Assembly (NCBI GenBank): GCA_039545275.1
Contig: BCHS01000009.1
Coordinates: forward strand, 620,001 to 684,000
Direction of reading: 5' to 3'
Source: Pseudomicrostroma phylloplanum
Lineage: Eukaryota > Basidiomycota > Exobasidiomycetes > Microstromatales
Length of the DNA: 64,000 bases
Of the stretch, positions 10,962 through 20,100 are shown piece after piece. A program made the position numbers and the translations under genes. The number at the start of each line of letters is the position of its first letter. Position 1 is the stretch's first letter. A model generated the notes under the pieces. It worked only from the letters and a program-made list of their open reading frames with translations, ran no database searches and was not told where the DNA came from.

Positions 10962-13900
10962 CTACGCCTCACCCACACCCTCAACAGGTCTAAAGTCTAG
11001 CACCTCCATGCTCAAACTCGCATCCGCCTCCTTGCAAACCACAACGACTCTATCCTCTCTAAATCCCAACTTCCAAATAGAGTCCCCCGGCCTAACCAGC
11101 TCTCTGATAAAACTTCCATCCGCCAAATTCCAAAGTCGGACCGTCCCATCGTTTCCTCCTGTGAGGATAAAGTGTTCGTCGAATTGGAGAGAGGAGACGG
11201 AGTTGTCGTGAGCGCAGATTGCGTAGAGGAGGGAGAGGTCCGAGAGGGAGTAGGCGATGATCCGTCCGTCTGACCCGCCGGAGATGAGGAGATTGTTGGA
11301 GAGTTGCAAAACGCCTACTAGAGCCGTGTGGCCTTGTAGTAAGGCGAGGGGCTCACCACTCTCGGCGCTCCAGATTCGCACTGTCGAGTCGAGAGAGCCA
11401 GTGGCAACCTTGTTGCCGTCGAAGCCGACGCAGTAGATTTGGTTGTAGTGTCCACGCAGGACGTGCAGACATTCGCCCGTGTCCACATTCCAGATTCGAC
11501 AAGTGCAGTCGTAGCTTCCTGTGGCGACCCTGTTGCCCGCTACCTCGAGGCATCGGACTGAGTTCTGGTGACCGGCAAGGACGCGGAGAGATTTACCAGT
11601 GGAAATGTCCCATACACGCACCGTCGAGTCGCGTCCGCCAGAGATGGCAATTGGTCGTCCGTCGAGGACACGGAGGCAGCGCACCGTCGAGGCATGACCC
11701 TGCATTGTGAACTTGAGCTTGCCCGTTGCCACGTCCCACACCTTCACCTCGCGATCGCAGCCGCCCGAGACGAGGAGAGCAGAGGAGTTGCCGAAGCCTC
11801 GCGTGGCGCCGCAGAGAGTTCCAAGACCGTTGGCTGTACCGCCGATGCCCATGGAGAAGCCTTGGTACTCTTCGCCCGAGGAAGCCGAGGACTCGGCATC
11901 GTCGTCGTCGTCCGCAGCGCTGTCCGCGTCTTCCTCCATGGCATCATCATCCATGTCCATGGTAGGCTGACGCGCACGCTGGCTTGATGATCCCGCCTCC
12001 TCTCCCATCTCAACATCCTCGTCGGCCCGCTTCTTGCCTTTAGCCCGTGAGCCAGGTCGAGGGATTCGCCTCTGGCCAGTGATGCCGTGCTCCTCTCTGA
12101 CGCGTGTAATATTCCTTTCCATCTCCTGCACTGCAGCTTCCCATCGCTGAAGGTCCTCAGCAGAGACCCCAGTCCCTGATCTACGAGCTTGGGCTCGCAT
12201 AGATTCCCTGATGAAGGCGGGTCCCGCCTCTACGAGGTCGCGAGGATAGCCACCGATCATGTCAGGGTCATCTGTAGCCTCGCTTGTCGACTGCTCATGA
12301 GTGGGGCGACTATCCTCTGTTGCGCCTCGGGCAGGATCAGCAGAGGACGCGGTAGACCCTTGCTGAAGAGCCTTTCGGGCTTGATGGAACCAATGCAGGG
12401 TCTGATCATCACTCGTCTCGTCACTGTTATCTCGTGCCGCCGCTTGACCGACCTCGGCGGCAGCACCCGACTTGGCGCTTCCTCTCCCCTGCCCTCGCCT
12501 CTTGCGTTTGGCATTCTGCCCTTGCTCCAGGGTCTCGAGTTCCTCTGTCAACCTGACATCGTGCTTGACAAGAGTCAGATCGTCATGGGTTGTGACGTGG
12601 GTGGTCCGACCTTCCGCGTCTTGCCTTGCAGTGTACGGCGGTGTCGCTGCCTCGGCAGAGTCTTTGCCTTTCCCCTTGCCCGCAGCTGCCTCCTCTGCGC
12701 TTCTCGTATCTTTCTTGGCGCCCTTCGTCTTGCTCACGAGAACGATGCACCACACACCGTTCTCCGGCCTTCCCCTCATGCTTCTTTCGTAGAGTCCACT
12801 TCTGGAATCGAAGATATGGATATTGCCATTAGCCATCCCAATGACGAGATATCTCTCGTCCATTGCGATGCATGTGCACGTCGGATCACCACCGTTTGAG
12901 ACGTGATTGGTGAGCAGTCTTCCACCTCGATGCCAATTTGATTCGGTAAGGTAGTTGCGCTTGAAGTGAGCTTTGTAGCTGAAGGAGCCGGACGCAGAGC
13001 CAGGATCAAAGGCTGGACTGCTGGCTGCGTACGTAGCCGATCGCATAGCTGGTCTTGAAGCAGAGACTGGAGGCTGACCAAGGCCGACCGGGTCTGTGGG
13101 GCGAGACGCTGTGCCATCTCGGCGGCTCCACTGGTCTGAAGCCGTTCTTCTGCCGGCTGTAGTGGCCAGACGAGAAGCTCCCCCAGCGGCGTGCGGTGGA
13201 GGAACGGCGGAAGATCGAGCTGAGATTGCAGCTGTAGCCGGCGGTGGTCCTCCTGTCAGTGATGAAGGAAGACTGATGAGCTCGCTGAGACCCCATGGTA
13301 GTCCCAGTCCCCCCGTCCAGCTGGAGAATGGTCCGCTGAGCGCCGGTGCAGCGCTGTTGGTCGATGGAGCTGCAGGCCGCTCGAATGCCAGCTCAGGAGG
13401 TCCAGTATTCAGAGCGGGAAGTCGAGACTGGACAGCAGCACGAGGAGTACGGGGAAAGCGTGTCGCAGCTGGTCCAGCAGAAAGCCATCCCATGCGCGAT
13501 GCGCCAGAGTCTGTCTCATGAGCTCTTCCTGTGGAAAGGCCAGCCGCAGGAGTGGAGGGCTGTCCATCACCGTATCGCTCCCTGCTCTCTTCTTGCACGA
13601 TTTGCTCCAGCTGCTCGTAGAAGCGGAGGTCAGCGCTGGACATGGCGGGTATTGAGGGTGGTGGTGCACCGGGACGTCTTGAGCTTCCAGGTGCACTGCT
13701 ACTTTGCTCCTGTTCTTGTTGCTTGGCAAGGAACAGGTCGTGTAGAGCTCGCAGCTCGTCTCTTGCATTAGAAGGATCAAGCCCCCTTTGTCTGTAACGT
13801 CTGTACAACGAGGCCAGCAGAGTCGTCCCCGACGTAGGGGTCCCACTCCTGTCCCTGCTTCCGGCAGCAGCAGCCACGCTTGCAACATCAGTGGACGGCT

Positions 13901-14627
13901 TACGATAGCGATATCTGTACTTGGAGCACATGGCTTCCCAAGTGTGCTCATCATTAACCAGACTGCGCCAGAACCGGCTGACCTGACCAGCGCGGGCCAG
14001 CGTGAGGGGGTCTTCGATGTAGGAGAGCACGTGAAGGCTGACCTCTATAGGAAGCGCCGAAAGGAAGTCTACCCGTAGCTTCGAGCTGACAAGTGCGGCG
14101 ATCTGAGCCAGCTCGGCTGGACTCAAGAGCATCAAGAGATCCGATACGATCGTCAGACGTGATGAAGAAGGTAGAGTGGGGAGGAGAAGGGTAGCCGCTC
14201 TCGTGAGGGCTTGGGGGTCCATGATCCATGCTGAAGAGGACGAAGCCACTTGAGGAGAGGTGAGTACGCCATTCGAGGTAGACGACGATGCAGCCAAGTC
14301 GAGGTGGCTCTCGTCGAGTGCATCGGCATCGTCGTCTGTGCTCATGCTCTCATTGGCATCGTATGATCTGGAAGGCTGAGTTCGAGGCCGCGGTCTGGGT
14401 GAAGGTGCTGGTGTGGGCGGCGAGACTGGCATTCGCGGTGCTGCTGAGGGGATGGACATGCCAGCACTGGATCCTGATGACGTCGGAGGGATATGCAAGT
14501 GAGTGGTCGCCCTCGATGGAAGCGGCGCGAGGTGGTTGCTGCTCCGTCCGTCAGGCTCGGTGCTTAGGCCATCGTCTGCCTGTCCTGCGTTGCCCGACAC
14601 AAACGAGGACGAGGAAGAAGAGGACAT
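10962..14627 (-). CDS. CDC4: F-box/WD40 protein, Cdc4/Fbw7/Pop1-like SCF substrate receptor
   Basis: Single exon, 1221 residues. The F-box (SALPIEVSLHVLSYIEDPLT, about residues 190-235) is followed by a Ser/Pro-rich segment and the FKRNYLTESNWHRGG linker that in Cdc4/Pop1 leads into the propeller. WD repeat 1 lies near residues 575-615. The remaining seven (for example LVSGGCDREVKVWD, GRDSTVRVWD, TGSYDCTCRIWN, TGGNDGTVRLWN) run from about 935 to the C terminus, which ends with the family-typical LxxWKLGF-like segment. Between repeats 1 and 2 there is a roughly 300-residue acidic, charged insertion (AMEEDADSAADDDDDAE). The family recognises phosphodegrons (Sic1, cyclins, Gcn4) and feeds them to SCF. 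The closest assignment is Cdc4/Fbw7; Met30-type is less likely because of the post-F-box linker. Confidence 0.88.
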   Translation of the reverse strand: MSSSSSSSFVSGNAGQADDGLSTEPDGRSSNHLAPLPSRATTHLHIPPTSSGSSAGMSIPSAAPRMPVSPPTPAPSPRPRPRTQPSRSYDANESMSTDDDADALDESHLDLAASSSTSNGVLTSPQVASSSSAWIMDPQALTRAATLLLPTLPSSSRLTIVSDLLMLLSPAELAQIAALVSSKLRVDFLSALPIEVSLHVLSYIEDPLTLARAGQVSRFWRSLVNDEHTWEAMCSKYRYRYRKPSTDVASVAAAAGSRDRSGTPTSGTTLLASLYRRYRQRGLDPSNARDELRALHDLFLAKQQEQEQSSSAPGSSRRPGAPPPSIPAMSSADLRFYEQLEQIVQEESRERYGDGQPSTPAAGLSTGRAHETDSGASRMGWLSAGPAATRFPRTPRAAVQSRLPALNTGPPELAFERPAAPSTNSAAPALSGPFSSWTGGLGLPWGLSELISLPSSLTGGPPPATAAISARSSAVPPPHAAGGASRLATTAGRRTASDQWSRRDGTASRPTDPVGLGQPPVSASRPAMRSATYAASSPAFDPGSASGSFSYKAHFKRNYLTESNWHRGGRLLTNHVSNGGDPTCTCIAMDERYLVIGMANGNIHIFDSRSGLYERSMRGRPENGVWCIVLVSKTKGAKKDTRSAEEAAAGKGKGKDSAEAATPPYTARQDAEGRTTHVTTHDDLTLVKHDVRLTEELETLEQGQNAKRKRRGQGRGSAKSGAAAEVGQAAARDNSDETSDDQTLHWFHQARKALQQGSTASSADPARGATEDSRPTHEQSTSEATDDPDMIGGYPRDLVEAGPAFIRESMRAQARRSGTGVSAEDLQRWEAAVQEMERNITRVREEHGITGQRRIPRPGSRAKGKKRADEDVEMGEEAGSSSQRARQPTMDMDDDAMEEDADSAADDDDDAESSASSGEEYQGFSMGIGGTANGLGTLCGATRGFGNSSALLVSGGCDREVKVWDVATGKLKFTMQGHASTVRCLRVLDGRPIAISGGRDSTVRVWDISTGKSLRVLAGHQNSVRCLEVAGNRVATGSYDCTCRIWNVDTGECLHVLRGHYNQIYCVGFDGNKVATGSLDSTVRIWSAESGEPLALLQGHTALVGVLQLSNNLLISGGSDGRIIAYSLSDLSLLYAICAHDNSVSSLQFDEHFILTGGNDGTVRLWNLADGSFIRELVRPGDSIWKLGFREDRVVVVCKEADASLSMEVLDFRPVEGVGEA

Positions 14628-14951
14628 GGTGTGTCGCTCTGGCCGCAGTCGAGCTCCTTGTCGAGGTGTTGAGATAATAGAGAGCCTCTACTCTGCCTGT
14701 ATGCTCCTGTCTACTCTCGAAAGGGGGGTGACGGTGATGGTGGTGGTGATATTCTGCCAAGTTGTCGTAGGACCCTGCCTGCTGCCTTTCCTTGTCTCTT
14801 GTCTGTCCGCCTGTCCGTTGCATCTCGCGACGGAGTTCCAAATTTTTGGGTGCAAGCTCGCTTCCTCTGCTTCACCGATACACGACGTCCTTGGTGCTGC
14901 GCTGCATATAGTCTACCCACACGCACCCTGACCTCGTGCTTCCATTGACGC
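14628..14951. promoter_or_regulatory. Divergent region CDC4/folylpolyglutamate synthase
   Basis: Intergenic DNA between the CDC4 start (minus) and the first possible start of the folate gene (plus). It contains a short GGTGATGGTGGTGGTG repeat around 14732-14748. No further feature seen. Confidence 0.45.
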
Positions 14952-15116
14952 TTGACCTTCCAGCCTGTACGCATGCTCAGGCTGAGATCTCTGCTCATAC
15001 CCACGCATACAAACCTCCTCCTGCCAAGTACGCAAGTGGTCTTGCACTGCAGGCGTCCTCCTCCTCCTCAGCCCGTATTAAGACTCCTGGCTCTTCGCAA
15101 AAGGGCTTCGCACACA
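14952..15116 (+). other. In-frame N-terminal extension resembling a mitochondrial presequence
   Basis: The reading frame of the folylpolyglutamate synthase stays open upstream of the Met at 15117, with ATGs at 14952 and 14973. From 14973 it encodes 48 residues rich in Leu, Arg, Pro and Thr (start MLRLRSLLIPTHTNLLLP, end LRLLALRKRASHT) with no Asp or Glu. That composition is typical of a matrix-targeting presequence. Known FPGS enzymes occur as cytosolic and mitochondrial forms made from alternative starts, so this extension is probably the mitochondrial form. Confidence 0.6.
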
Positions 15117-16975
15117 ATGGCATCCTCAGCTGCCTCAGGATCACGGACCTACGCCGAAGCGATCGAGGCTCTCAACACTCTGCAGTCTAATGCTGCGACC
15201 ATTGCAGCTATCCGTGCCTCGGGAGGCAAGGCCAATGACCTCGCCATCTCCGAGATGGTCGAGTACCTATCCCGCATTGGATACTCGCTAGAGGATCTCG
15301 ACCGGCTGAACATCATTCACATCACCGGTACAAAGGGCAAAGGTAGTACAGCGGCATTCTCGTCGCAGCTGGTCTGCGATGCGTTGACAGGGAAAGGCGG
15401 GGAAGACGCAGCAGGACCTAAAGTTGGGCTGTACACGTCTCCTCATATGCTTCTGGTGAGGGAGAGGGTGAGGCTTGACGGCCTGCCACTCAGCGAGGAG
15501 AGGTTCGCCAAGGACTTTTGGTATGTTTGGGACAAGCTGGGAGAGACTGCTGATGAGGTGAGTAGAAATGCAGCAAAATGATTGGGTCAACAGCGCTCTG
15601 ACGATGTCTGCCTCGCTCCACCTTCTGCTCCTGATTCTCAGCGAGCTCGCCCAGATGTGACTCCAGTACGGCCCGTCTACTTTCGCTTCATGACTCTTCT
15701 CTCATTCCATACCTTCTTGACCACCCCTTCACTTCGAGCCGTCATCCTCGAAGTCGGCATCGGAGGCAAGTATGACTCGACAAACATCGTCAAGACGCCG
15801 GTAGTGTGTGGTGTTGCGACGCTGGGATTGGACCACACTGCGCTTCTGGGTAACACGATCGAGGAGATTGCGGAACAGAAGGCGGGAATCTACAAGAAGG
15901 GGAGCCCAGCGTTGGCTGTACGACAGAGCAAGGAGACCGCAGAGGCTGTACTACGGAGATGCGCCCAAGAAGTCGAGGTGAGTCATCGATGCTCGGCTGA
16001 AAGACGATTTGTGATCTGGCGCTAATGAGCCGTCCTCCTACACAGGCTCCCTTTACACTTCTCCCAGCTCCCTCAGCGGCTCTGCAGAAGATCTCTCTCG
16101 GTCTACCCGGCCCACATCAAGTGACAAACGCCCACCTGGCTCTATCTCTCGTCGAGAGTTTCCTCGAGAACACTTCCGACTCCTCCACCACACCCACATC
16201 CGTCTGGTCCAACAAAGATACCCTCCAACCCGCAGAATGGGCTCAGAAGAGTCTGCGCAACGCACGGTGGCCGGGACGATGCCAGATTGTTCGGCCCACA
16301 CCTGTCGGATCGTCGTCGTCATCATCATCTTCCAGTGGAGAGGTTCAGCCGACCTACTTCCTCGACGGAGCGCACACGACGGACTCGCTCGCCCTGTGCA
16401 CCAAATGGTTCATCGGAGCGAGCAAATCCGTCGCTGCAGAGCATCAGCCCAGCAGCAGCGGCAGCTCCAGTAAGCAGGTGCAAAGACATCTGATCTTCAA
16501 TTGCACCAACGGCCGCAGTGCCGCCGAGCTCCTCTCCTCTCTCCTCTCCACCATTTCCGCCGAGACCGGCGACAGCAGCGGTAGTCCCACTGCATACTTT
16601 ACCCAAGTCCACTTCTGCACAAACGTCACCTACTCCTCTCGTGGCTTCTCCTCCGACCTCACCTCCAAGGCCCTAGACCCAGACGACCTCTCTGCGCTGA
16701 GCATCCAGCGGGAGCTCAAGGCCGCTTGGCTTGAGCTCGCTGGCTCTGGTGCTGAGAGGCAAGAGGATGAGGAGAAGAGGGTGCAGGTTTGGCCTACGAT
16801 TGAGGACGCGATCAAGGCTGTTGCTGCTTCCCAGTCGCAGTCACAGTCACAGGCTCAGGCTCATGTCCTCGTGGCGGGCAGCCTGCATCTCGTTGGAGGT
16901 GTGATGAGCCACTTGAAGGACGCGGGGTCACTCGATGAGAAGCTGGAGGCGGTGTGGGGGAACATCAAGGTGTAA
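15117..16975 (+). CDS. FPGS: Folylpolyglutamate synthase
   Basis: Three exons: 15117-15557, 15642-15977 and 16046-16975 (introns 84 and 68 nt, both phase 0, GAG|GTGAGT donors), giving 568 residues from the 15117 ATG. The enzyme adds gamma-linked glutamates to folates using ATP, which retains folate in cytosol and mitochondria. The Mur-ligase-type P-loop is HITGTKGKGST (residues 68-78). It is followed by VGLYTSPHMLLVRERVRLDG, the second-exon segment VILEVGIGGKYDSTNIV, and LGLDHTALLGNTIEEIAEQKAGIYK, all family-diagnostic. Exon 3 carries GLPGPHQVTNAHLAL and the C-terminal domain ending with VLVAGSLHLVGGV. A Ser-Gln repeat sits near residue 525. An in-frame presequence-like extension lies upstream (14952-15116). 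Confidence 0.95.
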
Positions 16976-17186
16976 GGATCTGGTCATCTTCTAAGAGATA
17001 GACGGCTGGTAAATTAGAGGAGGGCGGCTAGATACACTGGGTGGTCCTCTGAGAGCGAGAATGGGAATATTTGTTACGAGGCGTCAGGGTAATGCTAATA
17101 TACAGAATACAGAAAGTCATCGAGATGGAGCAGAGCAGGCAGGAGCCGCCGCCAGCACTTTGACGGCTCGCAGCTCAGCTCTCAGC

Positions 17187-20100
17187 TTACGCGAGCCGTA
17201 AGCTCCCTCCAAACCTCCTCCGCACGATCCGGTTTACCTCATCGAGCACAGACTCAAAGGCCTCCCACCACCCTTCACGAGCCTTGCTGTTGCTGTTCGT
17301 GCCCTCCCCCTTCCCCCTCCCTTCACGTCCTTCGAAAGGGTCTTCGTCGCCGCTCGACGCATCGATTCTCCCTCCCACAAGGCTTCCGAGCTCCAGCTGC
17401 CAGTGGCGTAGCAGCTGCTCCACCTTTTCCAGATCGTCCATCGCGCTGCCCACGAGTACTGACGTGCGTGAGCCTGAGCTCGAGCTCTTAGCGCCAGCAG
17501 CAGCACCCGCACCCGCAACCGTACCCACACCCGTACCCGCCACGCATCTAGTGAGAAAGGCAGAGAACTTGGCCACATCGTTGCTCCTTGGCCTCTGCGT
17601 CGCATGTCGCCGTATCCAGCTGCTGAGCAGCTCCTGCACCTCAGCCGCATCTGAGCGGTCGCGGATGCGCGGGAGGAGGCCCGCCTGCTCCTCGCAGTAG
17701 GCCACGCGCCGGGCTCGAGGACCGAGCTCGGGAGGGTCGGCGCCTTCGCCGCTACCATTGTACGCTACCGCTGCCGTCGCAGCGGCGACGGCCGCCCTCT
17801 GTCTCTCCACGCGCCTCTCCTCAACCAATGTCCTCTCCTGCCTATGCGCAGCCAGCTTCGACCTCGCCTCTTTCCCTTTCAACGAGCGCGACCGATCCAG
17901 GAGCGTCTCGCGCTGCATCTCCTCTGGTAAGGCTCGGAAGACGTCGTAGTCGATTTCGAGTTCGAGGAGCTGCGCGCGTGTTGCTTTTGAAGGGTCTTTG
18001 ATCCAGGCTGGCTGGGCTGAAGGTTGAGGTTGGAGTTTCTCTGAGCGTAGCCGGGCGGGGAGGGGCGGGAGGGCGGTGCTTCGGGTAGTGACAAAGGGGA
18101 GTATGCGCTGATGGGACGGAGAAGCCGTCTTCCTAGCCTTAGCAGGTGACGAGGACAGGGAGCGAGTCATTGCCGGCCCGGGCAGAGCGAGCTCTCTTCC
18201 ATTAGAGGCAGACGAGCCTGCTGCTGCTAGGCGCTTCGACTCCCTCAGCACCTCCCTTCGGATGGCTGGAGGAAGCTCCGAAAGCACAGAAGGGTCGAGC
18301 TGAGACATCGTGGGTAGCGCGAGCGCTTCTGAGCTCGTGTTCGCTCTGGGTTGATCCTGCTTCTCTTGGCTGTTCAAGAATGGCTCAGCCGAGCGAGCTC
18401 GAGACAGTGCAGGCGCGGACGGCGCGATGCTGAGGCGCTTATTGACAGGAGGACTAGGCGGCCGCTCCGGCAAGGGCGTGAGCTGACGCTGGCTCTGACT
18501 GTGTATCTCCTCGAAAGGACCAGCTTGCAGTGTCTCCTCGCCTTCGTCGTCGTCGTCGTCTTCAGCCTCCTGGTCATCGAGCTCACCTCTTCCACGGTCC
18601 TTAGCAACCTTCTCGCTAGGCGGTACGATGTGCACTTCGTGCTCTCCGGCTTCTCCGCGCTTCACAGACGAGCGCAAAGGACTTGGAGCTACGACGGCTG
18701 CCGTCGGCTGCTTCGTCGGCGAAATCTCCGCACGGAAGTTGAGCAACGATTGGCCTGCGCGTGGTTTCGGCGGGCCAAAAGTCTCTGTGGGCTCAAGCTT
18801 CGTACAGCTCATCGCAATCCCCCTCAGCTCTCTCGCATCTGCACCTAGCGACTTGATCAACTTCCAAGCGACCTTGAAGATCCCCTCGGGTTCATTCGTC
18901 GCTACGCCCCCAGGTCCACTCATTGCTTGACCTCTGTTGTGAACGTCACAGATCCCGTGACCGAGAAACTTTGGCGCCTCGACTGGAGCGGCCGGGTCTC
19001 GGACCATGATGATCGTGTTGAGCTGACGTCCTCGCAGCTTGTATTTGACGAGACGGTTGGACACCTCCTGTGACAGATTACGTACGAACTTCTCCGCCTC
19101 GTCCTGGTTCGCAAAGCGGATGCCGTAATTGACTGCGGCCCCGACGCTCTGCCTCTGCTTGGCGCCTTCGAGCTCAGCGCGGTCGAGGCCGTACATCTTG
19201 TCCCACACTTGCTTTCCAAGCTTGGGTCCAAGCTCAGCCACGAAGCGAGATTGAGAGGTAGTCTTCTTGAGCTCGGCAATGTTGGACGTGCCGAAGACGG
19301 TCTCGAAGCGGCGGCGGGTGTTGTAGCCTACGCCTTGGAGGTCATCGATATCAAGCTTGCCCAGAAAAGCCTCCAGCTCCTCGGCGCGCAGATGGTACGA
19401 GCCGCCGGGCTTGGCGTACCGTGTAGCCAGACGAGCTTGGAGTACGTTCTCGCCTATGCCTATACTAGCTTCACAGCGCGTCTGACGGCGGATGACGTCT
19501 CGCAGCGCTTCTGCCAACTGCTTCTCTTCCGTCCACTGTACTCCTTGACTACTGACGTGACCTCGATAAGCGGACGATAAAGCGCGTCGCTCCTCGTCGA
19601 CTTCTTCGTCAAGCGGACGATCTCGAGCTTCTCGCATCGAGTGTAGGAGCCTAGACACATCAATGAGAGCTTCGTCAACGGAAACCGCCTCTATAGCGTC
19701 CGCGTGAGCAAGTAGCAGCGCATAAAAGACGATCGATATGTCTTTGTAGCCTTCAAAGTCATAAGGGATGGGGTGGATGTGAGGGCACAGCTGACGAGCA
19801 CGTCCCAAGCTCCAGCCATTTTGGACACCGAATTCTCGAGCGATATAGTTGCACGAAGCAATCTCCGAAGTGCTGTTCTCCCCTGCTCCAATGCCCTCGG
19901 AGGAGCCAGCATGGCACACCACGACTGGCTTGTCCTTGAGGTCTGGTCGATCCCGCAGACCGACGCTGACGAAGAAGCTATCGAAGTCGACGTGCATAAT
20001 GACTCTGTGCATTCCCTTGGGTAGGGTTTGACTGCCTTCCTCTTTGCCAGCGTCCTTGAGAGCCTGGCTGACCAGATCCTTCAGCTCACCTTTCCAAGTG

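Noticed and set aside
18351..18848. Plus-strand frames opposite REV1
   Set aside because: Shadows of a well-supported minus-strand gene; similar shadows occur opposite CDC4, PRE2 and the ammonium transporter.
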